A stretch of 64,000 nt of DNA from Bacillus spizizenii TU-B-10 (GTDB lineage: Bacteria > Bacillota > Bacilli > Bacillales > Bacillaceae): assembly GCF_000227465.1 (NCBI RefSeq), contig NC_016047.1:3204857-3268856 (forward strand), given 5' to 3'. Below are positions 17,671 to 30,561 of this stretch, piece by piece. Positions within the stretch are counted from its first letter, which is position 1; each line of letters opens with the position of its first letter. A program made the position numbers and the translations under genes. The notes beneath the pieces were generated by a model, which saw nothing but the letters and a program-made list of their open reading frames with translations, ran no database searches and was not told the origin of the DNA.

Positions 17671-20600
17671 TTATTTATTCATCTCTTCCAGTTTGACAGC
17701 GAGAACCTTGCCGATTTGAGCGAGCGGTTCCGGCTGACAAAGATCTTTATGGCGGCAGTCGATGTCGATTTGTTCAATTTGTCCGTTAATATAAGGCTTC
17801 CACGAATCCGGTTCAATCGGATCAAACCATTCAGGTATGATTGTTGATCTGAAAAACAAGACATTTCCACGGAAGGTTTTCGGCTTATATGAGCCTAAAA
17901 TGCCGACAGAATTGACATACGTATTCTTCAGATTTAAAATGACCGATTCATCCAGGCTTGCAAGCGCGCTTCCGTCCCGGCGAAGAATCTCAATTGCCGT
18001 TTCAAAATCAAGCGGTTTGTCCCCTAAGCTGTCTGGGTCGTACCCGCCTAACGCCAGAAGGGCAATAAGCGCTTCCTCATCATCCGGCGCCTTTTTTATA
18101 GGAAGGAAGTGGTTCGGATAGGCGTCCAGCATCACCAATAGGGATACTTCTTCCCCTTGATTTTGCAGCTGGGTGGCCATCGCTTGAACGACATTCCCAC
18201 CAAGGGACCAGCCCAGCAGATGGTACGGTCCTTTCGGCTGGATTGTTCTGATTTGTTCAATGTAGTCGGCAGCCATGTGGTCAAGTGTTTTCGGAAGCTC
18301 TTCCAGCTGCCCGATTCCCCGTGCCTGCAAGCCGTAGATCGGATACTCTGTTCCTATGTTCGTCATCAAACCGGCATAGCACCAGCTGAGTCCGCCTGCC
18401 GGATGCACACAGAATAAAGGAAGTTTGTCTCCGCTTGTTCGGAGCGGCAGCAGAACGTCGAGTGCGCTTTGGCTTGAGCCCATCTCAAGTCTTTCTGCAA
18501 GCCCGGCTACAGTCGGCGCTTCGAATAGGTTTCCGATGCTGAGTTCTACGCCGAGTGCTTCGCGAATGCGGCTCATCAGCTGTACAGCAAGCAAGGAATG
18601 TCCGCCTAAATCAAAGAAACGGTCATCAATGCCGACACGCGGCAAGTGAAGCACCTCCATAAACAGGTCACAGAGGATTTCTTCCTGCGGCGTTCTCGGT
18701 CCGCGTCCTGTCACGGCCGCTGCGAAATCCGGTGCGGGCAGCGCTTTACGGTCAAGCTTTCCATTCGGTGTCAGCGGCAATTCTTTCATCGTTACAAAGG
18801 CAGAAGGCACCATGTAATCTGGCAGTCTCTCAGCAGCATATTTGCGCAGTTCCGCCGTATCAATTGTGTCTTCCGAAGAAGGTATGACATAAGCTGCCAA
18901 ACGTTTATCTCCCGGCTGATCCTCACGCACGATTACTGCCGCATCTTCAAGCTGCGAATGCTGAACTAGCGCCGCTTCAATTTCTCCTAGTTCAATTCGG
19001 AAGCCCCGAATTTTCACTTGGTGATCGGCACGGCCGACATAGTCAAGAGAACCGTCAGCGCGGAGGCGGGCCACATCCCCAGTGCGATACATTCGGGTAC
19101 CCGGAGGACCGAACGGATCAGCTATGAAGCGTTCCGCTGTTAATCCAGCCCGGCCTAAATAGCCTCGTGCCAACCCCGCTCCTGATACATACAGCTCTCC
19201 AGCAACACCCGGCGGAACCGGCTGCAAGCGCTCATCCAGCACATAAACACCAAGATCGGGAATGCCGCAGCCGATCAAGCTGTTTGCCCGTAAAGCTGCA
19301 ATGCTTCGGTCTAATTCGATATAGCTCACATGCACAGTCGTTTCTGTAATACCATACATATTGATAAGCTGCGGTCTATTTTCAGGGTGGCGGTTATACC
19401 AATCCTCTAAACGGCTGAGTTCAAGCGCTTCTCCGCCAAAAATGACATAGCGCAGACTGAGCGCCTGACCGAGATCAGGCTGCTCCCGTTCCGCCTGCAT
19501 CAACTGATAGAAGGCAGATGGTGTCTGATTCAGAACGGTCACACCCTCTTTGACAAGCAGGCGCAGAAACGCTTCTGGCGATCTGCTGACGTGATGAGGC
19601 ACGATCACAAGACGTCCGCCATGCAGCAGAGGACCCCAAATTTCCCACACCGAAAAGTCAAACGCATAGGAATGGAACATGGTCCAGATATCGTCTGAGC
19701 TGAAATGGAACCAGTGATCAGTCGCTGCAAATAAACGCGTTACGTTTTGGTGAGGAATCATCACACCTTTTGGAACACCCGTTGAGCCTGATGTATAAAT
19801 GACATACGCCGTATTCAAAGGAGAAAGCGGCTGAATTCTATCCGTATTGCTCGGATTCTCAGCAGGGTAGGTGTTTAGTTTCTCTGCCAGTTCGGGATCA
19901 TCCAGCACGATTTTCGGCACGTTTTCCGCTGGCGGAATGTTCTCTGCAGCTTTTGTGTTCGTCATGATAAACGCAGGCTGCGCATCTTCCAGCATAAAAG
20001 CGATTCGGTCAGCCGGATAGTCAGGATCGAGAGGCAGATAAGCCGCGCCGGCTTTCAGCACCGCTAATAGCCCGACAGCCATTTCCAAAGACCGAGGCAT
20101 GGCCAAGGCCACAAATTGCTCCGGTCCGACGCCTTCGCTGATCAGCATTCGGGCAAGCCGATTTGCTCTTTCATTCAGCTCTTCATAGCTCAGTGACTGA
20201 TCTTCACAAACAACGGCAATGGCATCAGGACTTAAAGCAGCCTGCTTCTCAAACTGCTCCGGCAAACATGCGTGCGGAATCTTTTCAGAAACACTTTGCC
20301 AATCTGTCACCATGCTGCTGCGCTCCTCCCGTGCAAGGATGTCCAGATTTCCGATTTGCTGGTCAGGATCAGATTCGGCAGCCTCCAGCAGGCGCATCAG
20401 ACGGTCAGCAAAAGCCTGAGCAGTTTCCTGCTTGAAAAGATCAGTGCTGTACTCGAGCAGTCCTTCCAATCCGTTTGGAGTCCCGTCAGCAAGACGATTT
20501 CCACTGATTTCCAGCGTCAAATCAAACTTGGCAGAACCGACACTGTGGATCTGCAGGCTGCTTTCCATGTCAGGAAGATTCAGTTCAGCGTCCGGTGTGT

Positions 20601-23600
20601 TTTGGAACGCAAACATGATTTGGAATAAAGGATGCGTCGCACGCGAACGAGCCGGATTGAGCACCTCTACGAGTCTCTCAAAAGGCAGATCCTGATTTTC
20701 ATAGGCTGCCAGATTCACTTCCCGCACTCTGTCAAGAAGCTCACGGAAGCTTGGGTCACCGGACGTATCGGTTCTGAGCACCAATGTATTGATAAACAGC
20801 CCCACAAGATCGCCTAGCGCATCATCATTCCGACCCGCTATCGGGCTGCCGATCGGAATATCAGTGCCCGCCCCGAGTCTTGTCAATAAAGCTGCGAGAC
20901 CAGATTGAAGCACCATAAACAGGCTCACTCTATTTGCGCGGGCCAGATCCTGCAATCGCTTGTGCAGCTCAGGCTCAATGCGGAAATGAATCGTATCCCC
21001 ATCATGACTCGGTTCAGCCGGACGTGAATAATCGGTTGGCAGTTCAAGCTGATCAGGCAGATTCTTCAAGGTTTCTTTCCAGAAAGCAAGCTGTCCGGCA
21101 ATCAAACTATTTGGATCATCCCCGCTTCCAAGCAGTTCTTGCTGCCAAAGCGCATAGTCTGCATATTGCACAGTAAGCGGCGCCCATTCAGGAGCTTTTC
21201 CGTGACAGCGAGCCGCATAAGCCGCTCCAAGATCGCGGGTCAGCGGTGTTAAGGACCAGCCGTCCCCGACAATATGATGCACGAGGAGAAGCAGCACGTA
21301 CTCGTCAGGACCGATGACAAAAAGCTCAGCACGAAAAGCAGGTTCAGCTGCAAGATCAAAACTGTAGCGCACAGCTTCAGCAAACCGCTCAGAAAGCTCC
21401 TTCTCAGTAATTTCTGTAACATGTAAAACAGGCCTTGCTTGATCAGCGTCTAAAATATGCTGATAAGATGTCCCCTGTGATTCAGGAAAAATCGTCCGAA
21501 GGCTTTCATGGCGGCAGACGAGATCATAAAGTGCCGCTTGCAGCACTCCTTGGTCCAGCTCACCCGACAGACGGACAGCAACCGGAATATTATAAGTAGG
21601 ACTAGGCCCTTCAAGACAATGGAGGAACCATAGCCGGCGCTGGGCAAAAGAAAGCGGAATTCTTTCAGGCCGCTCAGCTCTCTGCAATGCGGGGCGTATA
21701 CTCTGCGCCTGATGAAGATGGGCAGCGAGTCCGGCTACTGTCGGTTCGTCAAATAGATTCACGATACCGAGTTCGGCTCCCATTACCTCGCGAATGCGGC
21801 TCATCAGACGGGCTGCAAGAAGCGAATGACCGCCAAGCTCGAAGAAACTGTCATCAATACCGACGCGTGCCAAACCAAGAACCTCGGCAAACAAGTCACA
21901 CAATATCTCTTCCTGAGGAGTCCGCGGTCCCCGATCGCTGACAGATGTGCTTAAATCAGGCGCCGGCAGTGCTTTCCGATCGAGCTTGCCATTAGGTGTT
22001 AATGGCAGTTCGTCCATCTCCACAAATGCCGCCGGCACCATATAATCAGGCAGACTGGCACCCACATAACGGCGAAGCGCGGCAGTATCAATAGCTGAAG
22101 CAGCGACTACATATGCCACCAATCGTTTGTCTCCCGGCTGATCTTCCCGAACGACAACCGCGGCCTGTTCGATGTCCGGATGCTTGGCAAGCACGGCATC
22201 AATTTCTCCAAGTTCAATTCGGAACCCGCGAATTTTGATTTGATGATCCGCCCGTCCGATATAATCCAAAGACCCATCAGCGCGCCAGCGGGCCTGATCT
22301 CCTGTCCGATACATCCGAGCCCCCGGCGGTCCGTATGGATCTGCAACAAAACGCTCAGCCGTTAAATCAGGGCGGCGGAAATAACCTCTAGCCAAGCCCG
22401 TCCCTGCAATATAAAGCTCTCCGACAACTCCCGGCGGCACCGGCTGCAAACCGTTATCAAGCACATACACCTGCGTATTCCAAATCGGTTTGCCAATTGG
22501 CGGAACGCCCTTCAGCCCTTCTTCAAGAAAAGCTGCTGCAGACCAAATCGTTGTTTCAGTAGGCCCATATAAATTCGTGACTGGACAATGAAGCTCTTGA
22601 AGCGCCTGCAAAAGGCCGCTCGGCAGCGCCTCGCCTCCGACAAGCACTCTGAGTCCCCGAAGTGTCTCAGGTTTATTCGTCACCAGAGCATGCCATAGTG
22701 TCGGTGTCGCCTGCATGATATTGATATCGAAATATTCAATCATTTGAGCTAATGCCTGGGGCTCACGGATCGTTTCTTTTTTTGCGATCACGATTTGCGC
22801 CCCGCTGATAAGCGGAAGATATAACTCCAATGCTGAAATATCAAAAGCGACAGTCGTCACAGCCAACAGCCTGTCTTCTTCTCCTAGAGAAAATGCCTCC
22901 TGCATGGACAGCAGAAAATTGCTCAAGCTTTTCAGCGTAACAACGACACCCTTCGGCCTTCCTGTTGATCCTGAGGTATAGATGATATACGCAGGATGAT
23001 CAAGAGAAACCGATAGATTCGGATTGTCAGGCGAATAGCGTTTTACAACCTCCTGTGTAACAGTCTGATCAAGCACAAGCTGCGGAATAGACAGGTCATC
23101 AGGCAGACGGGTTGCTATTTCCTCAGTCGTTATGATGCATGAAGGTTTCGCGTCCTCGAGCATGTAAGAAATTCGGTCGGCCGGAAACTCCGGATCAAGC
23201 GGAAGATACGCCGCACCCGTCTTTAGTACAGCAAACATCGAAGCCACCATCTCTGGAGAACGGGGCAGCGCCAAAGCGACAAATTGCTCCGGACCAAGCC
23301 CTTTTTCGATCAACAGATGCGCGAGGCGGTTTGCCTTTTCATTCAGCTCTTGATAGTTTACTTGAACGTCATCACATATGAGAGCGATACGTTCCGGCGT
23401 AAGGATTGCCTGCTTCTCAAACATGTCCTGAAGGCTGAGCAGCTTCTCAGATTTTGCCGTCTCATTCCATTCACGAATGACTTGTTTTTTCTCGTCTGGC
23501 AATAGAAGCTCCATTTGCCCAATCAGCATGTCCTCCCCGGCAGAAGCCGTTTGCAGCAGCTGTAAGATCCGCTGCTGATGAAGTTTAATATCTGACTTGC

Positions 23601-24810
23601 TGTATACCTCAGGATTCGCATCTACATCAATCCGCAGCCCGCTGCCGTCCGTTCTGTCATATACATTGATTGATAGATCATCGACAGGACCGGCTGAAAG
23701 GTTATGCGTTGTTCCTCGGGCCCCGGCAAAGTCAAGACCGTAATCAAACGGCATGAGGTTGATTTGCGGACCAAATAATCTATGGTTTTCTCCTATTAAT
23801 TTCAGATCACGCCGAAGCTCTTCATGGCGATACTTATGATGTCTCCGAATACTGCGGATTTCCCGGGAAATTTGCTGAATAAGTTCAGAAAAGCTCATTG
23901 AAGAGCTTACAGACAGCCGGAGCGGGAGAAGGTTCATCACCATAGCCGGCACATTCAGTGATGCGGACCCTATCCGTCCCATCATAGGCAGACCAAGCAC
24001 AACATCCTCAGAGCCGGTCATCCGGTGCACATAAACAGCTGACACTGCAATCACGACTTCATGCCAGCTTCCTGAGAAATAGCGCGCCGATTCTTTTAAT
24101 GCGTTCACATCAGATAGAGGCAAATACGCCGTTTGACGAAGAAAACTGTTAGATGTTCTTGGCGCACGATCAGCTAAACTCACAACTTCTGGTCCATCAG
24201 CAAAACGATCCAGCCAGAATTGGCGATCCTTCTCATACTGCTCTGATGCGCGATAATCTGTATCCTCCTCCAAAATGGCTTGGAGCGACCCAAAGGAACG
24301 ATCTGTAGCTGATTGTCCTTTCATAAGCGCGGCATACGTACTTGCCACACGCTGGGCAATCAGGGAAAAGCCGAAGCCGTCAATCGCAATATGGTGAATG
24401 CGCTGATACCAAAAGAAACGATCAGGACCGGCTATAAACAGAGCTTCATTGAACAAAGGGTCATATTCTAAATCGACCGGCTTTGCCAAATCTGCTTTCA
24501 TCCAGTTTAATGCTGTTTTTTCCGGATCAGGCTCAGAGCTGACGTCAATAACGTGCAGCTGTACATCCGGAGACGGGTTTATCATCTGCCAAGGCCCGTC
24601 CATATTTTCACCGAAGCGGACATGCAGCGATTCCGCTTCCTTTATCACGTGCCGCAAAGCTTCTTCAAAAAGAGCAATATTGATTGATCCATTGATTTCT
24701 ATATATTCCGCTGTATTGTAGATTGGATTGTCCGGATCTAGCTGCTGAGCAAACCATATGCCGGTTTGCGCTCCGGTCAAAGAATATTGAAGGTCTTTTG
24801 TATCAGGCAT
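17671..24810 (-). CDS. dhbF: bacillibactin non-ribosomal peptide synthetase DhbF
   Basis: A 2379-residue dimodular synthetase that adds Gly and Thr to 2,3-dihydroxybenzoate and joins three units into the cyclic ester bacillibactin. Order: condensation domain 1 (HHIAIDG near residue 140), adenylation 1 ([11 protein letters not shown] near 608), carrier 1 (FELGGHS near 987), condensation 2 (HHIVGDG near 1178), adenylation 2 ([11 protein letters not shown] near 1670), carrier 2 (FDLGGHS near 2065), thioesterase (GWSLGG near 2200). In adenylation 2, Asp, Phe, Trp and Asn in [10 protein letters not shown] and VLNQTP fit the known threonine code. All catalytic motifs are intact. AAGGAGG lies 12 bases before the ATG. 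Confidence 0.96.
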   Translation of the reverse strand: MPDTKDLQYSLTGAQTGIWFAQQLDPDNPIYNTAEYIEINGSINIALFEEALRHVIKEAESLHVRFGENMDGPWQMINPSPDVQLHVIDVSSEPDPEKTALNWMKADLAKPVDLEYDPLFNEALFIAGPDRFFWYQRIHHIAIDGFGFSLIAQRVASTYAALMKGQSATDRSFGSLQAILEEDTDYRASEQYEKDRQFWLDRFADGPEVVSLADRAPRTSNSFLRQTAYLPLSDVNALKESARYFSGSWHEVVIAVSAVYVHRMTGSEDVVLGLPMMGRIGSASLNVPAMVMNLLPLRLSVSSSMSFSELIQQISREIRSIRRHHKYRHEELRRDLKLIGENHRLFGPQINLMPFDYGLDFAGARGTTHNLSAGPVDDLSINVYDRTDGSGLRIDVDANPEVYSKSDIKLHQQRILQLLQTASAGEDMLIGQMELLLPDEKKQVIREWNETAKSEKLLSLQDMFEKQAILTPERIALICDDVQVNYQELNEKANRLAHLLIEKGLGPEQFVALALPRSPEMVASMFAVLKTGAAYLPLDPEFPADRISYMLEDAKPSCIITTEEIATRLPDDLSIPQLVLDQTVTQEVVKRYSPDNPNLSVSLDHPAYIIYTSGSTGRPKGVVVTLKSLSNFLLSMQEAFSLGEEDRLLAVTTVAFDISALELYLPLISGAQIVIAKKETIREPQALAQMIEYFDINIMQATPTLWHALVTNKPETLRGLRVLVGGEALPSGLLQALQELHCPVTNLYGPTETTIWSAAAFLEEGLKGVPPIGKPIWNTQVYVLDNGLQPVPPGVVGELYIAGTGLARGYFRRPDLTAERFVADPYGPPGARMYRTGDQARWRADGSLDYIGRADHQIKIRGFRIELGEIDAVLAKHPDIEQAAVVVREDQPGDKRLVAYVVAASAIDTAALRRYVGASLPDYMVPAAFVEMDELPLTPNGKLDRKALPAPDLSTSVSDRGPRTPQEEILCDLFAEVLGLARVGIDDSFFELGGHSLLAARLMSRIREVMGAELGIVNLFDEPTVAGLAAHLHQAQSIRPALQRAERPERIPLSFAQRRLWFLHCLEGPSPTYNIPVAVRLSGELDQGVLQAALYDLVCRHESLRTIFPESQGTSYQHILDADQARPVLHVTEITEKELSERFAEAVRYSFDLAAEPAFRAELFVIGPDEYVLLLLVHHIVGDGWSLTPLTRDLGAAYAARCHGKAPEWAPLTVQYADYALWQQELLGSGDDPNSLIAGQLAFWKETLKNLPDQLELPTDYSRPAEPSHDGDTIHFRIEPELHKRLQDLARANRVSLFMVLQSGLAALLTRLGAGTDIPIGSPIAGRNDDALGDLVGLFINTLVLRTDTSGDPSFRELLDRVREVNLAAYENQDLPFERLVEVLNPARSRATHPLFQIMFAFQNTPDAELNLPDMESSLQIHSVGSAKFDLTLEISGNRLADGTPNGLEGLLEYSTDLFKQETAQAFADRLMRLLEAAESDPDQQIGNLDILAREERSSMVTDWQSVSEKIPHACLPEQFEKQAALSPDAIAVVCEDQSLSYEELNERANRLARMLISEGVGPEQFVALAMPRSLEMAVGLLAVLKAGAAYLPLDPDYPADRIAFMLEDAQPAFIMTNTKAAENIPPAENVPKIVLDDPELAEKLNTYPAENPSNTDRIQPLSPLNTAYVIYTSGSTGVPKGVMIPHQNVTRLFAATDHWFHFSSDDIWTMFHSYAFDFSVWEIWGPLLHGGRLVIVPHHVSRSPEAFLRLLVKEGVTVLNQTPSAFYQLMQAEREQPDLGQALSLRYVIFGGEALELSRLEDWYNRHPENRPQLINMYGITETTVHVSYIELDRSIAALRANSLIGCGIPDLGVYVLDERLQPVPPGVAGELYVSGAGLARGYLGRAGLTAERFIADPFGPPGTRMYRTGDVARLRADGSLDYVGRADHQVKIRGFRIELGEIEAALVQHSQLEDAAVIVREDQPGDKRLAAYVIPSSEDTIDTAELRKYAAERLPDYMVPSAFVTMKELPLTPNGKLDRKALPAPDFAAAVTGRGPRTPQEEILCDLFMEVLHLPRVGIDDRFFDLGGHSLLAVQLMSRIREALGVELSIGNLFEAPTVAGLAERLEMGSSQSALDVLLPLRTSGDKLPLFCVHPAGGLSWCYAGLMTNIGTEYPIYGLQARGIGQLEELPKTLDHMAADYIEQIRTIQPKGPYHLLGWSLGGNVVQAMATQLQNQGEEVSLLVMLDAYPNHFLPIKKAPDDEEALIALLALGGYDPDSLGDKPLDFETAIEILRRDGSALASLDESVILNLKNTYVNSVGILGSYKPKTFRGNVLFFRSTIIPEWFDPIEPDSWKPYINGQIEQIDIDCRHKDLCQPEPLAQIGKVLAVKLEEMNK

Positions 24811-24829
24811 CCGTTTGTTTATCCTCCTT

Positions 24830-25765
24830 TTATAAATAATCCGCGTTTGGCAGCACTTGCTGGCTGCGGGTTGTGAGCAGTTTCTGCCATTCTTCGATCG
24901 TCGGGCGTTCAGCCAGTTCCACGAATGTCACCTCGGCTCCTTCACGGCGCCATTGTTCTACCAATATCATGATCCTTACCGAATCAAGCCCCCGGTCGAG
25001 CAAATCCTCTTGATCTGTAATATCTTCAGGTGTTTCTTGAAGAAGCTCAGCAATTTGTTTACGGATATTCTCACATGTAAACACTTCTTTGCCAGTGTTT
25101 ATTGACGTTTTTTGAGCGTCTGCCGGCGCATTCTTCAGCTGATCGAGAAGACTGTCAGTCATCACGGTAAACGCACAGCAGCCAGCCGCATAGTCCAGCG
25201 CCATTTGATGTTTTTCTAATGAAAAATCAGCAACTGCATCTCCCACAAAAAAGGCTTCGATATCCTCCATAAATGCTTCACATGCTGTAACGAGACAGCC
25301 AATATGGGCGTAAATCCCGGAAATGATCAGCTGATCGCGTCCCTCTTTGCGCATAATCTCCAGCAGATTCGTTCTCTTAAACGCGCTGTATCTCCATTTT
25401 GTCAGCACAAGATCAGCATCTTCCGGTGCCAGTTCGGTTATAATTTTCTCCTCATAAGGGCCGCTGTTTAACCCAGGACCCCAAAAGTCAGTCAGCAGCG
25501 CCCGATCAGCCGGATTTTGGCTTCCCGGCTGCGCAGTATAGACAACAGGAATCCCAAGCTGAGCACATTGATCCTTCAGCTTCCGTATATTTGCTGAAAG
25601 CTCTGTCACCGGAGAGGCTCCCGCTGTGAAAGCATCGACAAAATAGTTTTGCATATCGTGTATTAACAGAACTGCCCGATTTGGATCAGGCACCCATGTA
25701 ACTTTGTTTTGTGGCATATCAGACACCGTCGGCATTTGATACGGCTGAATGGCAGGTATAGCCAT
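24830..25765 (-). CDS. dhbB: isochorismatase with aryl carrier domain DhbB
   Basis: A 311-residue bifunctional protein. The N-terminal isochorismatase domain (about 1-205) turns isochorismate into 2,3-dihydro-2,3-dihydroxybenzoate; the C-terminal aryl carrier domain (about 230-300) has the phosphopantetheine Ser in GLDSVR near residue 260, which holds dihydroxybenzoate loaded by DhbE. This two-domain layout matches EntB. The ATG follows GAGGGAG. It sits 19 bases before dhbF and 32 bases after dhbE. Confidence 0.96.
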   Translation of the reverse strand: MAIPAIQPYQMPTVSDMPQNKVTWVPDPNRAVLLIHDMQNYFVDAFTAGASPVTELSANIRKLKDQCAQLGIPVVYTAQPGSQNPADRALLTDFWGPGLNSGPYEEKIITELAPEDADLVLTKWRYSAFKRTNLLEIMRKEGRDQLIISGIYAHIGCLVTACEAFMEDIEAFFVGDAVADFSLEKHQMALDYAAGCCAFTVMTDSLLDQLKNAPADAQKTSINTGKEVFTCENIRKQIAELLQETPEDITDQEDLLDRGLDSVRIMILVEQWRREGAEVTFVELAERPTIEEWQKLLTTRSQQVLPNADYL

Positions 25766-25797
25766 TTAGAACACTCCCTCTCAAATTGTTGTTTGTT

Positions 25798-27417
25798 TTA
25801 TTTTTTTGATCCTGCAAGAAGCTTCTCGGCAATGGCTTCACGAAGCGCTTTTTTGCTGACTTTTCCTACCCCTGTCTGCGGAAAGGATTCGACAAATTCA
25901 ATGCGATCGGGGATTTTGTATGCCGCCAGTCCGCGCTCTCTCAAAAAAGCTTTGAGCTCTGCGGCTTTCGGGGCTTCATCCCGGGGAATAATGAACACAC
26001 AAGATCTTTCGCCAAGAAATTGGTCAGGCATTGAGACCATTGCGGCATCATGGACAGCCGGATGCGCCAGAAGATGATTTTCTACCTCTTCAGCCGCCAC
26101 TTTTTCTCCCCCGCGGTTAATTTGATCCTTCGCCCTGCCTTCAACGACAATATAGCCGTCTGATGTCAGCCTGACGATATCACCCGTGCGGTAAAAACCG
26201 TCCTCAGTAAAAGAAGCAGCATTGTGCTCTTCTGCTTTATAGTAACCCCGAATCGTGTACGGCCCCCGTGTCAGCAGATGCCCTGTTTCACCAGGTTTTA
26301 CGTCACGATCCTGATCATCCCAAACACGTACTTCATCATATGGGGACATCGGTTTTCCTTGGGTGTTGACAATGACTTCCTCAGGGTCATCCAGTCTCGT
26401 ATAATTGACGAGACCCTCTGCCATTCCGAACACCTGCTGCAGCGTGCATCCGAAAACAGCTTTAACCTTGCGCGCAGCTTCAGCACTGAACTTGGCGCCG
26501 CCGACCTGCAGAACTTGAAGGCTGGATAGATTGTCATCGCGTGAGGATGCCGCATCCATCCATACCATTGCAAGGGGCGGAACAAGAGCGGTAATTGTGA
26601 CTTGTTCACGTTCAATCAAAGGAAATGCGTCATCAGGACTTGGAGAAGGAGATAATACCACTCTTCCTCCGGCGTATAACACGCCGAGAACTCCAGGCGA
26701 GCTCAGCGGATAATTATGCGCCATCGGCAATGCTGCCAAGTACACCGTGCTGTGGTCGAGCCAGCAAACCTCTGCACTCCGCCGCAGACTGTATATGTAG
26801 TCATCGTGAGTCCGCGGGATCAGTTTTGATAAGCCGGTGCTTCCTCCAGAAAGCTGAAGGAACGCCACATCAGAAGATTTGACTTCAGGTAGTTTTACAG
26901 GTTCTGTATGCAAAGCCTCCAGTGGCAAAAATTCCTCTGCCTCACCTGCAACAATGACATGTTTTAAAGATGGCAGTTTGCTTTGAACCTGTCTGGCAAG
27001 TGAACGGTAGTCAAAACCGGAATAGGAGTCGGGAATAATATAAGCAGCCGCTTCAGCAAACTCGCAAAAATATGTAATTTCACTGCTTCGATGAGAAGGC
27101 AGTGCGAAAACCGGAAGCGCCCCCAAACGGAAGAGTGCGAAAATGACTTCAAAAAACTCTGCGATATTCGGCAGCTGCACCACGACACGATCCATCTGTT
27201 GAATGCCGAGCTTCTGAAAACCGGCAGCCAGTTGATCAACCCTTGTGTCAAGCTCCTGATAGCTCCAATGGGTGTTTCCGCATGTAATTGCAATGCGATC
27301 GCCATGTTTAGCAGCCCGGTCCCTTAACAAATCTCCAAACGTCTCGCCCGCCCAGCAGCCGTTCTTCCGATATGTCTCAGCTAACTCTTCAGGCCAAGGA
27401 GTAAATCCATTCAGCAT
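25798..27417 (-). CDS. dhbE: 2,3-dihydroxybenzoate-AMP ligase DhbE
   Basis: A 539-residue stand-alone adenylating enzyme that activates 2,3-dihydroxybenzoate as its AMP ester and loads it on the carrier domain of DhbB. The AMP-binding loop SGGSTGLSK lies near residue 190; the later motifs YRTGDIV and the C-terminal Lys ([11 protein letters not shown]) are present. The start at 27417 matches the known protein length and follows GGAGG; the longer frame upstream overlaps the end of dhbC. Confidence 0.95.
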   Translation of the reverse strand: MLNGFTPWPEELAETYRKNGCWAGETFGDLLRDRAAKHGDRIAITCGNTHWSYQELDTRVDQLAAGFQKLGIQQMDRVVVQLPNIAEFFEVIFALFRLGALPVFALPSHRSSEITYFCEFAEAAAYIIPDSYSGFDYRSLARQVQSKLPSLKHVIVAGEAEEFLPLEALHTEPVKLPEVKSSDVAFLQLSGGSTGLSKLIPRTHDDYIYSLRRSAEVCWLDHSTVYLAALPMAHNYPLSSPGVLGVLYAGGRVVLSPSPSPDDAFPLIEREQVTITALVPPLAMVWMDAASSRDDNLSSLQVLQVGGAKFSAEAARKVKAVFGCTLQQVFGMAEGLVNYTRLDDPEEVIVNTQGKPMSPYDEVRVWDDQDRDVKPGETGHLLTRGPYTIRGYYKAEEHNAASFTEDGFYRTGDIVRLTSDGYIVVEGRAKDQINRGGEKVAAEEVENHLLAHPAVHDAAMVSMPDQFLGERSCVFIIPRDEAPKAAELKAFLRERGLAAYKIPDRIEFVESFPQTGVGKVSKKALREAIAEKLLAGSKK

Positions 27418-27445
27418 GTTGTATCCCTCCAGCAATTCATTCTGA

Positions 27446-28642
27446 TCATATGTGATTGACGCCCATTGCCCGCAGCATTGTCCGAAACTTCGCGGATGTC
27501 TCCTGGAGCTCGTCCTCGGGTTTTGACCCGGCAACAACACCAGCTCCTGCATACAGGCGGAGTGAGCGTTCTTCTGCCTCTGCACAACGGATCGTCACGA
27601 TCCATTCTCCGTCACCAGCATTGTCACACCAGCCGACCATGCCGGTAAAGAAACCTCGGTCAAACGGTTCAATGCTGTGAATCGCTTCTCTTGCAAGGTC
27701 AGTCGGTGTTCCGCAGACGGCCGGCGTCGGGTGGAGCGCCGCTGCCAATTCCAATGCGGTCACAGACGGGTCGGAAAGCTCTCCCTTAATCACGCTGGAC
27801 AGATGCCACATCGTCTCCGTTTTGATGAGTGAAGGCTTTTCCGGTACATCCAGCGTCCGGCAGAAAGGCCGCAGCGCTGCCGCAACCGCGTCAGCTACAA
27901 CCGCGTGTTCGTGGAGATCCTTTGCGGAAGAAAGCAATTCATCAGCCCGGCGCTGGTCTTCAGCAGGATCGTTACTGCGAGGCCTTGAGCCGGCTAATGG
28001 ATTGGAAACGACCTGAGTTCCCATTCTTGAAACGAGAAGCTCCGGACTTGCACCAAGCAATGTTCGGCGGGAAGGCGTTTCCGCTTCGCTGGACACGTCC
28101 GCGGCAAACGTGTAGCCATGTGTGTTATGCTGCGCCAGATGGCGAAGCAGTTCATCCGTCTGAATCGGTTCAGACGATGTCAAATGCAGCGATCTGGACA
28201 GGACAATCTTGCTGAGAGTCCCATCGGCAATGCGTGCCAGTCCTTGTTCGACACCATTTTTATACCCCTCTGGTGCAGGAACAGGTTCTATGTGGTATGT
28301 ATGCTCAGGCTGCTGTTCCTTCTCCGCATGATCAAATTGTAGCGGTCCTGACCAGCGCACATCTTCAGGAACAACGAGCCGAGCTGCTTTTACATGATCA
28401 AAAGGAACAGCTCCGACAACAAGCGGACGGCTTTGCCCTGATTGCTTTGCTTGATTCAGCGTCTCTGCAATACGGCCAGAAAGGGTTTTTATTTGGTTTT
28501 GCCCGTCTGCTTCCGGTACGATTTCACATATGCCTTTCGCTAACAGTACGCGGTGAGGAGAAGCTAAGAAAAAAGCCCCCGGCTGATACTCATGAAGCAA
28601 ATGCTCCGCTTTTGTTTGTGATATAACGTTTTGTTCCAACAT
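27446..28642 (-). CDS. dhbC: isochorismate synthase DhbC
   Basis: A 398-residue chorismate-using enzyme that makes isochorismate, the first step toward dihydroxybenzoate. The C-terminal chorismate-binding half holds LAGSRPRS near residue 220, the HLSS motif and the [12 protein letters not shown] stretch near 305. I place the start at 28642 because AGGAGG stands nine bases from it; an ATG two codons earlier is only three bases from that site. It lies 25 bases after dhbA. Confidence 0.95.
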   Translation of the reverse strand: MLEQNVISQTKAEHLLHEYQPGAFFLASPHRVLLAKGICEIVPEADGQNQIKTLSGRIAETLNQAKQSGQSRPLVVGAVPFDHVKAARLVVPEDVRWSGPLQFDHAEKEQQPEHTYHIEPVPAPEGYKNGVEQGLARIADGTLSKIVLSRSLHLTSSEPIQTDELLRHLAQHNTHGYTFAADVSSEAETPSRRTLLGASPELLVSRMGTQVVSNPLAGSRPRSNDPAEDQRRADELLSSAKDLHEHAVVADAVAAALRPFCRTLDVPEKPSLIKTETMWHLSSVIKGELSDPSVTALELAAALHPTPAVCGTPTDLAREAIHSIEPFDRGFFTGMVGWCDNAGDGEWIVTIRCAEAEERSLRLYAGAGVVAGSKPEDELQETSAKFRTMLRAMGVNHI

Positions 28643-28667
28643 TCTCATGAACCTCCTTTAAAATGAG

Positions 28668-29453
28668 TTACACGCCTAAGGTCGCGCCGCCATCTACGCA
28701 TAAATTATGCATCGTAATATGCCCTGCTTGGCCAGAAACCAAAAAGAGCACGGCATTCGCAATATCCGAAGGCTGAGCCAGTTTTTTGAGCGGGATGCCT
28801 GTTTTAAATGTCTCAAGTGATCCTTTTATGACTTGCTCCGCTCCGTTTTCATCGGCCCATAATGACCACTGCATGTCTGTTTCCGTTGATCCGGGAGACA
28901 CAATATTGCAGCGAATATTATATTCTGCAAGCTCAAGGCCAAGGCATTTCGTAAACATCACAGCCGCAGCCTTTGAAGAGGCATATGCCGCCATTGATGT
29001 CCTCGGCACACCGGCAGCATTCGATCCGACCGTTACAATCGAACCCGATCTCCGGTCCATCATATATTTGCTGACTGAACGCGAGGCGTTAAATACACCA
29101 GTCGAATTCACCGAAAACGTGGCCTCCCATTCTTCGTCACTGAGTGAATGGATCAATCCCGGGCGAAGGACACCCGCTACATTCACCAAAATATCGATCG
29201 GCCCCATTTCACGTTCGATACGCGCCGTGATCTCGTCAATCGCCGCGCTGTCTCTCACATCCGCAGGAAAGGCTTCCGCACGGCAACCTTCCGCTTTGAG
29301 GCTGCTCACAACCTTTTCCAGCTTTTCAGGATTATAATCAACTGCCGCAATGTGTGCGCCTTGATCGGCAAGCTTCCGCGCAACAGCTTCACCTATCCCT
29401 TGGGCAGCCCCTGTTATAAAAGCAATTTTGCCCTTTATACCCATTGCATTCAT
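28668..29453 (-). CDS. dhbA: 2,3-dihydro-2,3-dihydroxybenzoate dehydrogenase DhbA
   Basis: A 261-residue short-chain dehydrogenase that uses NAD to oxidise dihydro-dihydroxybenzoate to 2,3-dihydroxybenzoate. The cofactor motif is TGAAQGIGEA near residue 14, NVAG follows, and the catalytic Tyr and Lys are in YASSKAA near 157-161. It is the first gene of the operon and lies directly downstream of the Fur-controlled promoter at 29541-29602. The ATG 29453 follows AAAGGA. Confidence 0.96.
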   Translation of the reverse strand: MNAMGIKGKIAFITGAAQGIGEAVARKLADQGAHIAAVDYNPEKLEKVVSSLKAEGCRAEAFPADVRDSAAIDEITARIEREMGPIDILVNVAGVLRPGLIHSLSDEEWEATFSVNSTGVFNASRSVSKYMMDRRSGSIVTVGSNAAGVPRTSMAAYASSKAAAVMFTKCLGLELAEYNIRCNIVSPGSTETDMQWSLWADENGAEQVIKGSLETFKTGIPLKKLAQPSDIANAVLFLVSGQAGHITMHNLCVDGGATLGV

Positions 29454-29540
29454 GTCATCAATTCCTTTCTTCGCTTCAGATGCCGTACTGACATCCAGCG
29501 AAAAAGACTGTTGCGTCTTGAAAAGAAAAACGCAATTTAT

Positions 29541-29602
29541 TGATAATGATTATCATTATCAATTATAAAAATAATCATATCCAAATGTCATGTGACAGTC
29601 AA
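29541..29602 (-). promoter_or_regulatory. dhb operon promoter with Fur box
   Basis: Minus strand: TTGACT (29597-29602), 17-base spacer, TATGAT (29574-29579). Bases 29541-29561 form a perfect 7-1-7 Fur box (arms TGATAAT and ATTATCA, continuous symmetry), just downstream of the expected start of transcription, where bound Fur-iron would block the operon. Fur control of dhb is established in B. subtilis. Confidence 0.92.
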
Positions 29603-29654
29603 ATATAATTTCAGTGACTAATATTTTATTTTTAGAAGCAAGGCTGAGAATGTC

Positions 29655-30533
29655 TCAGCCCATTGAAATATGCGGTCCGTCAGGGTGAAGCGCAAAACGC
29701 AGCGCCCGGCTGACCAAAACAGGAAGAACCGAAATATGTCCTTCTCCTGAAAACTCACAAAATTCTGCCCGTATGCCTTGTTCAGATAAAACGGCCAGCC
29801 GCTCGTAAAGCTCCCTCGCATTATCGTTCATCCGGCTTTTATGGTGCTGCTCCAATTCTCCTGCCGCAATCAAAAGATTGATAGGCTGATTGTTTTCCTT
29901 GAAGCGTGAGACGAAATGGTCCGCTTTCTCGAGAATAAACGGTTTATTCCAATGAATGGACGGACTTCCCGCGATATAGGTTTGAAACGCACCCGGCTTT
30001 GTTAACAGCACCTGCAGCACGAACAGCCCGCCAAGTGAGTGACCAAAGATCGTTTGTCTGTTGCTGTCGATCTGGTAATCTCGTTCTATCTGCGGTTTTA
30101 GATCCTCTTCAATAAATCTGAAAAAGCCCTCTGCTCCGCCATGCTCCGGCCAATCTTTTCCGTCTGGCCTTTTTGGCAGCTTCGATTGAGCTGTCGGCAT
30201 TGTAAAATCCCGGTGACGCGCTGAGGAGAACGGTCCTTCTGTCTCATAGCCAATGCCGACGATCACAGCAGGGATCACCCCGGTTTTTTCAGGACGGCGC
30301 CCCTGTATTCGAACGGCCTCCGCCATCGTTCCGAAGACAGAATTGGCATCCAGCAGATAAATAACCGGATAACCAGCGGGCGGCGGCGGCGTATTCGGTT
30401 TCGAGATAAAAATTTGATAGGCACGGTTTTCATTGCGTGAAGACATCATACGCACTTCCGTACCAGGAATGGTAAATGCGTTTTGTGTCCCGCCTTTCGC
30501 CCGATCTGTTTTCTCATTCATGCAGTACGACAT
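29655..30533 (-). CDS. besA: iron-bacillibactin trilactone esterase BesA
   Basis: A 292-residue alpha/beta hydrolase of the Fes/IroE-like esterase group, which opens the bacillibactin ester ring to release iron in the cytoplasm. The nucleophile Ser is in GHSLGG near residue 164, and a His in GEGHISV near 270 fits the catalytic triad. No signal peptide is present, in line with cytoplasmic action. ATG 30533 has AAGGAG close by; an ATG four codons later is also possible. A short hairpin without a good T run (29642-29660) overlaps the stop codon. Its promoter has its own Fur box. Confidence 0.93.
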   Translation of the reverse strand: MSYCMNEKTDRAKGGTQNAFTIPGTEVRMMSSRNENRAYQIFISKPNTPPPPAGYPVIYLLDANSVFGTMAEAVRIQGRRPEKTGVIPAVIVGIGYETEGPFSSARHRDFTMPTAQSKLPKRPDGKDWPEHGGAEGFFRFIEEDLKPQIERDYQIDSNRQTIFGHSLGGLFVLQVLLTKPGAFQTYIAGSPSIHWNKPFILEKADHFVSRFKENNQPINLLIAAGELEQHHKSRMNDNARELYERLAVLSEQGIRAEFCEFSGEGHISVLPVLVSRALRFALHPDGPHISMG

Positions 30534-30561
30534 TCCTCTCCTTAAACTAAATCACAATATA

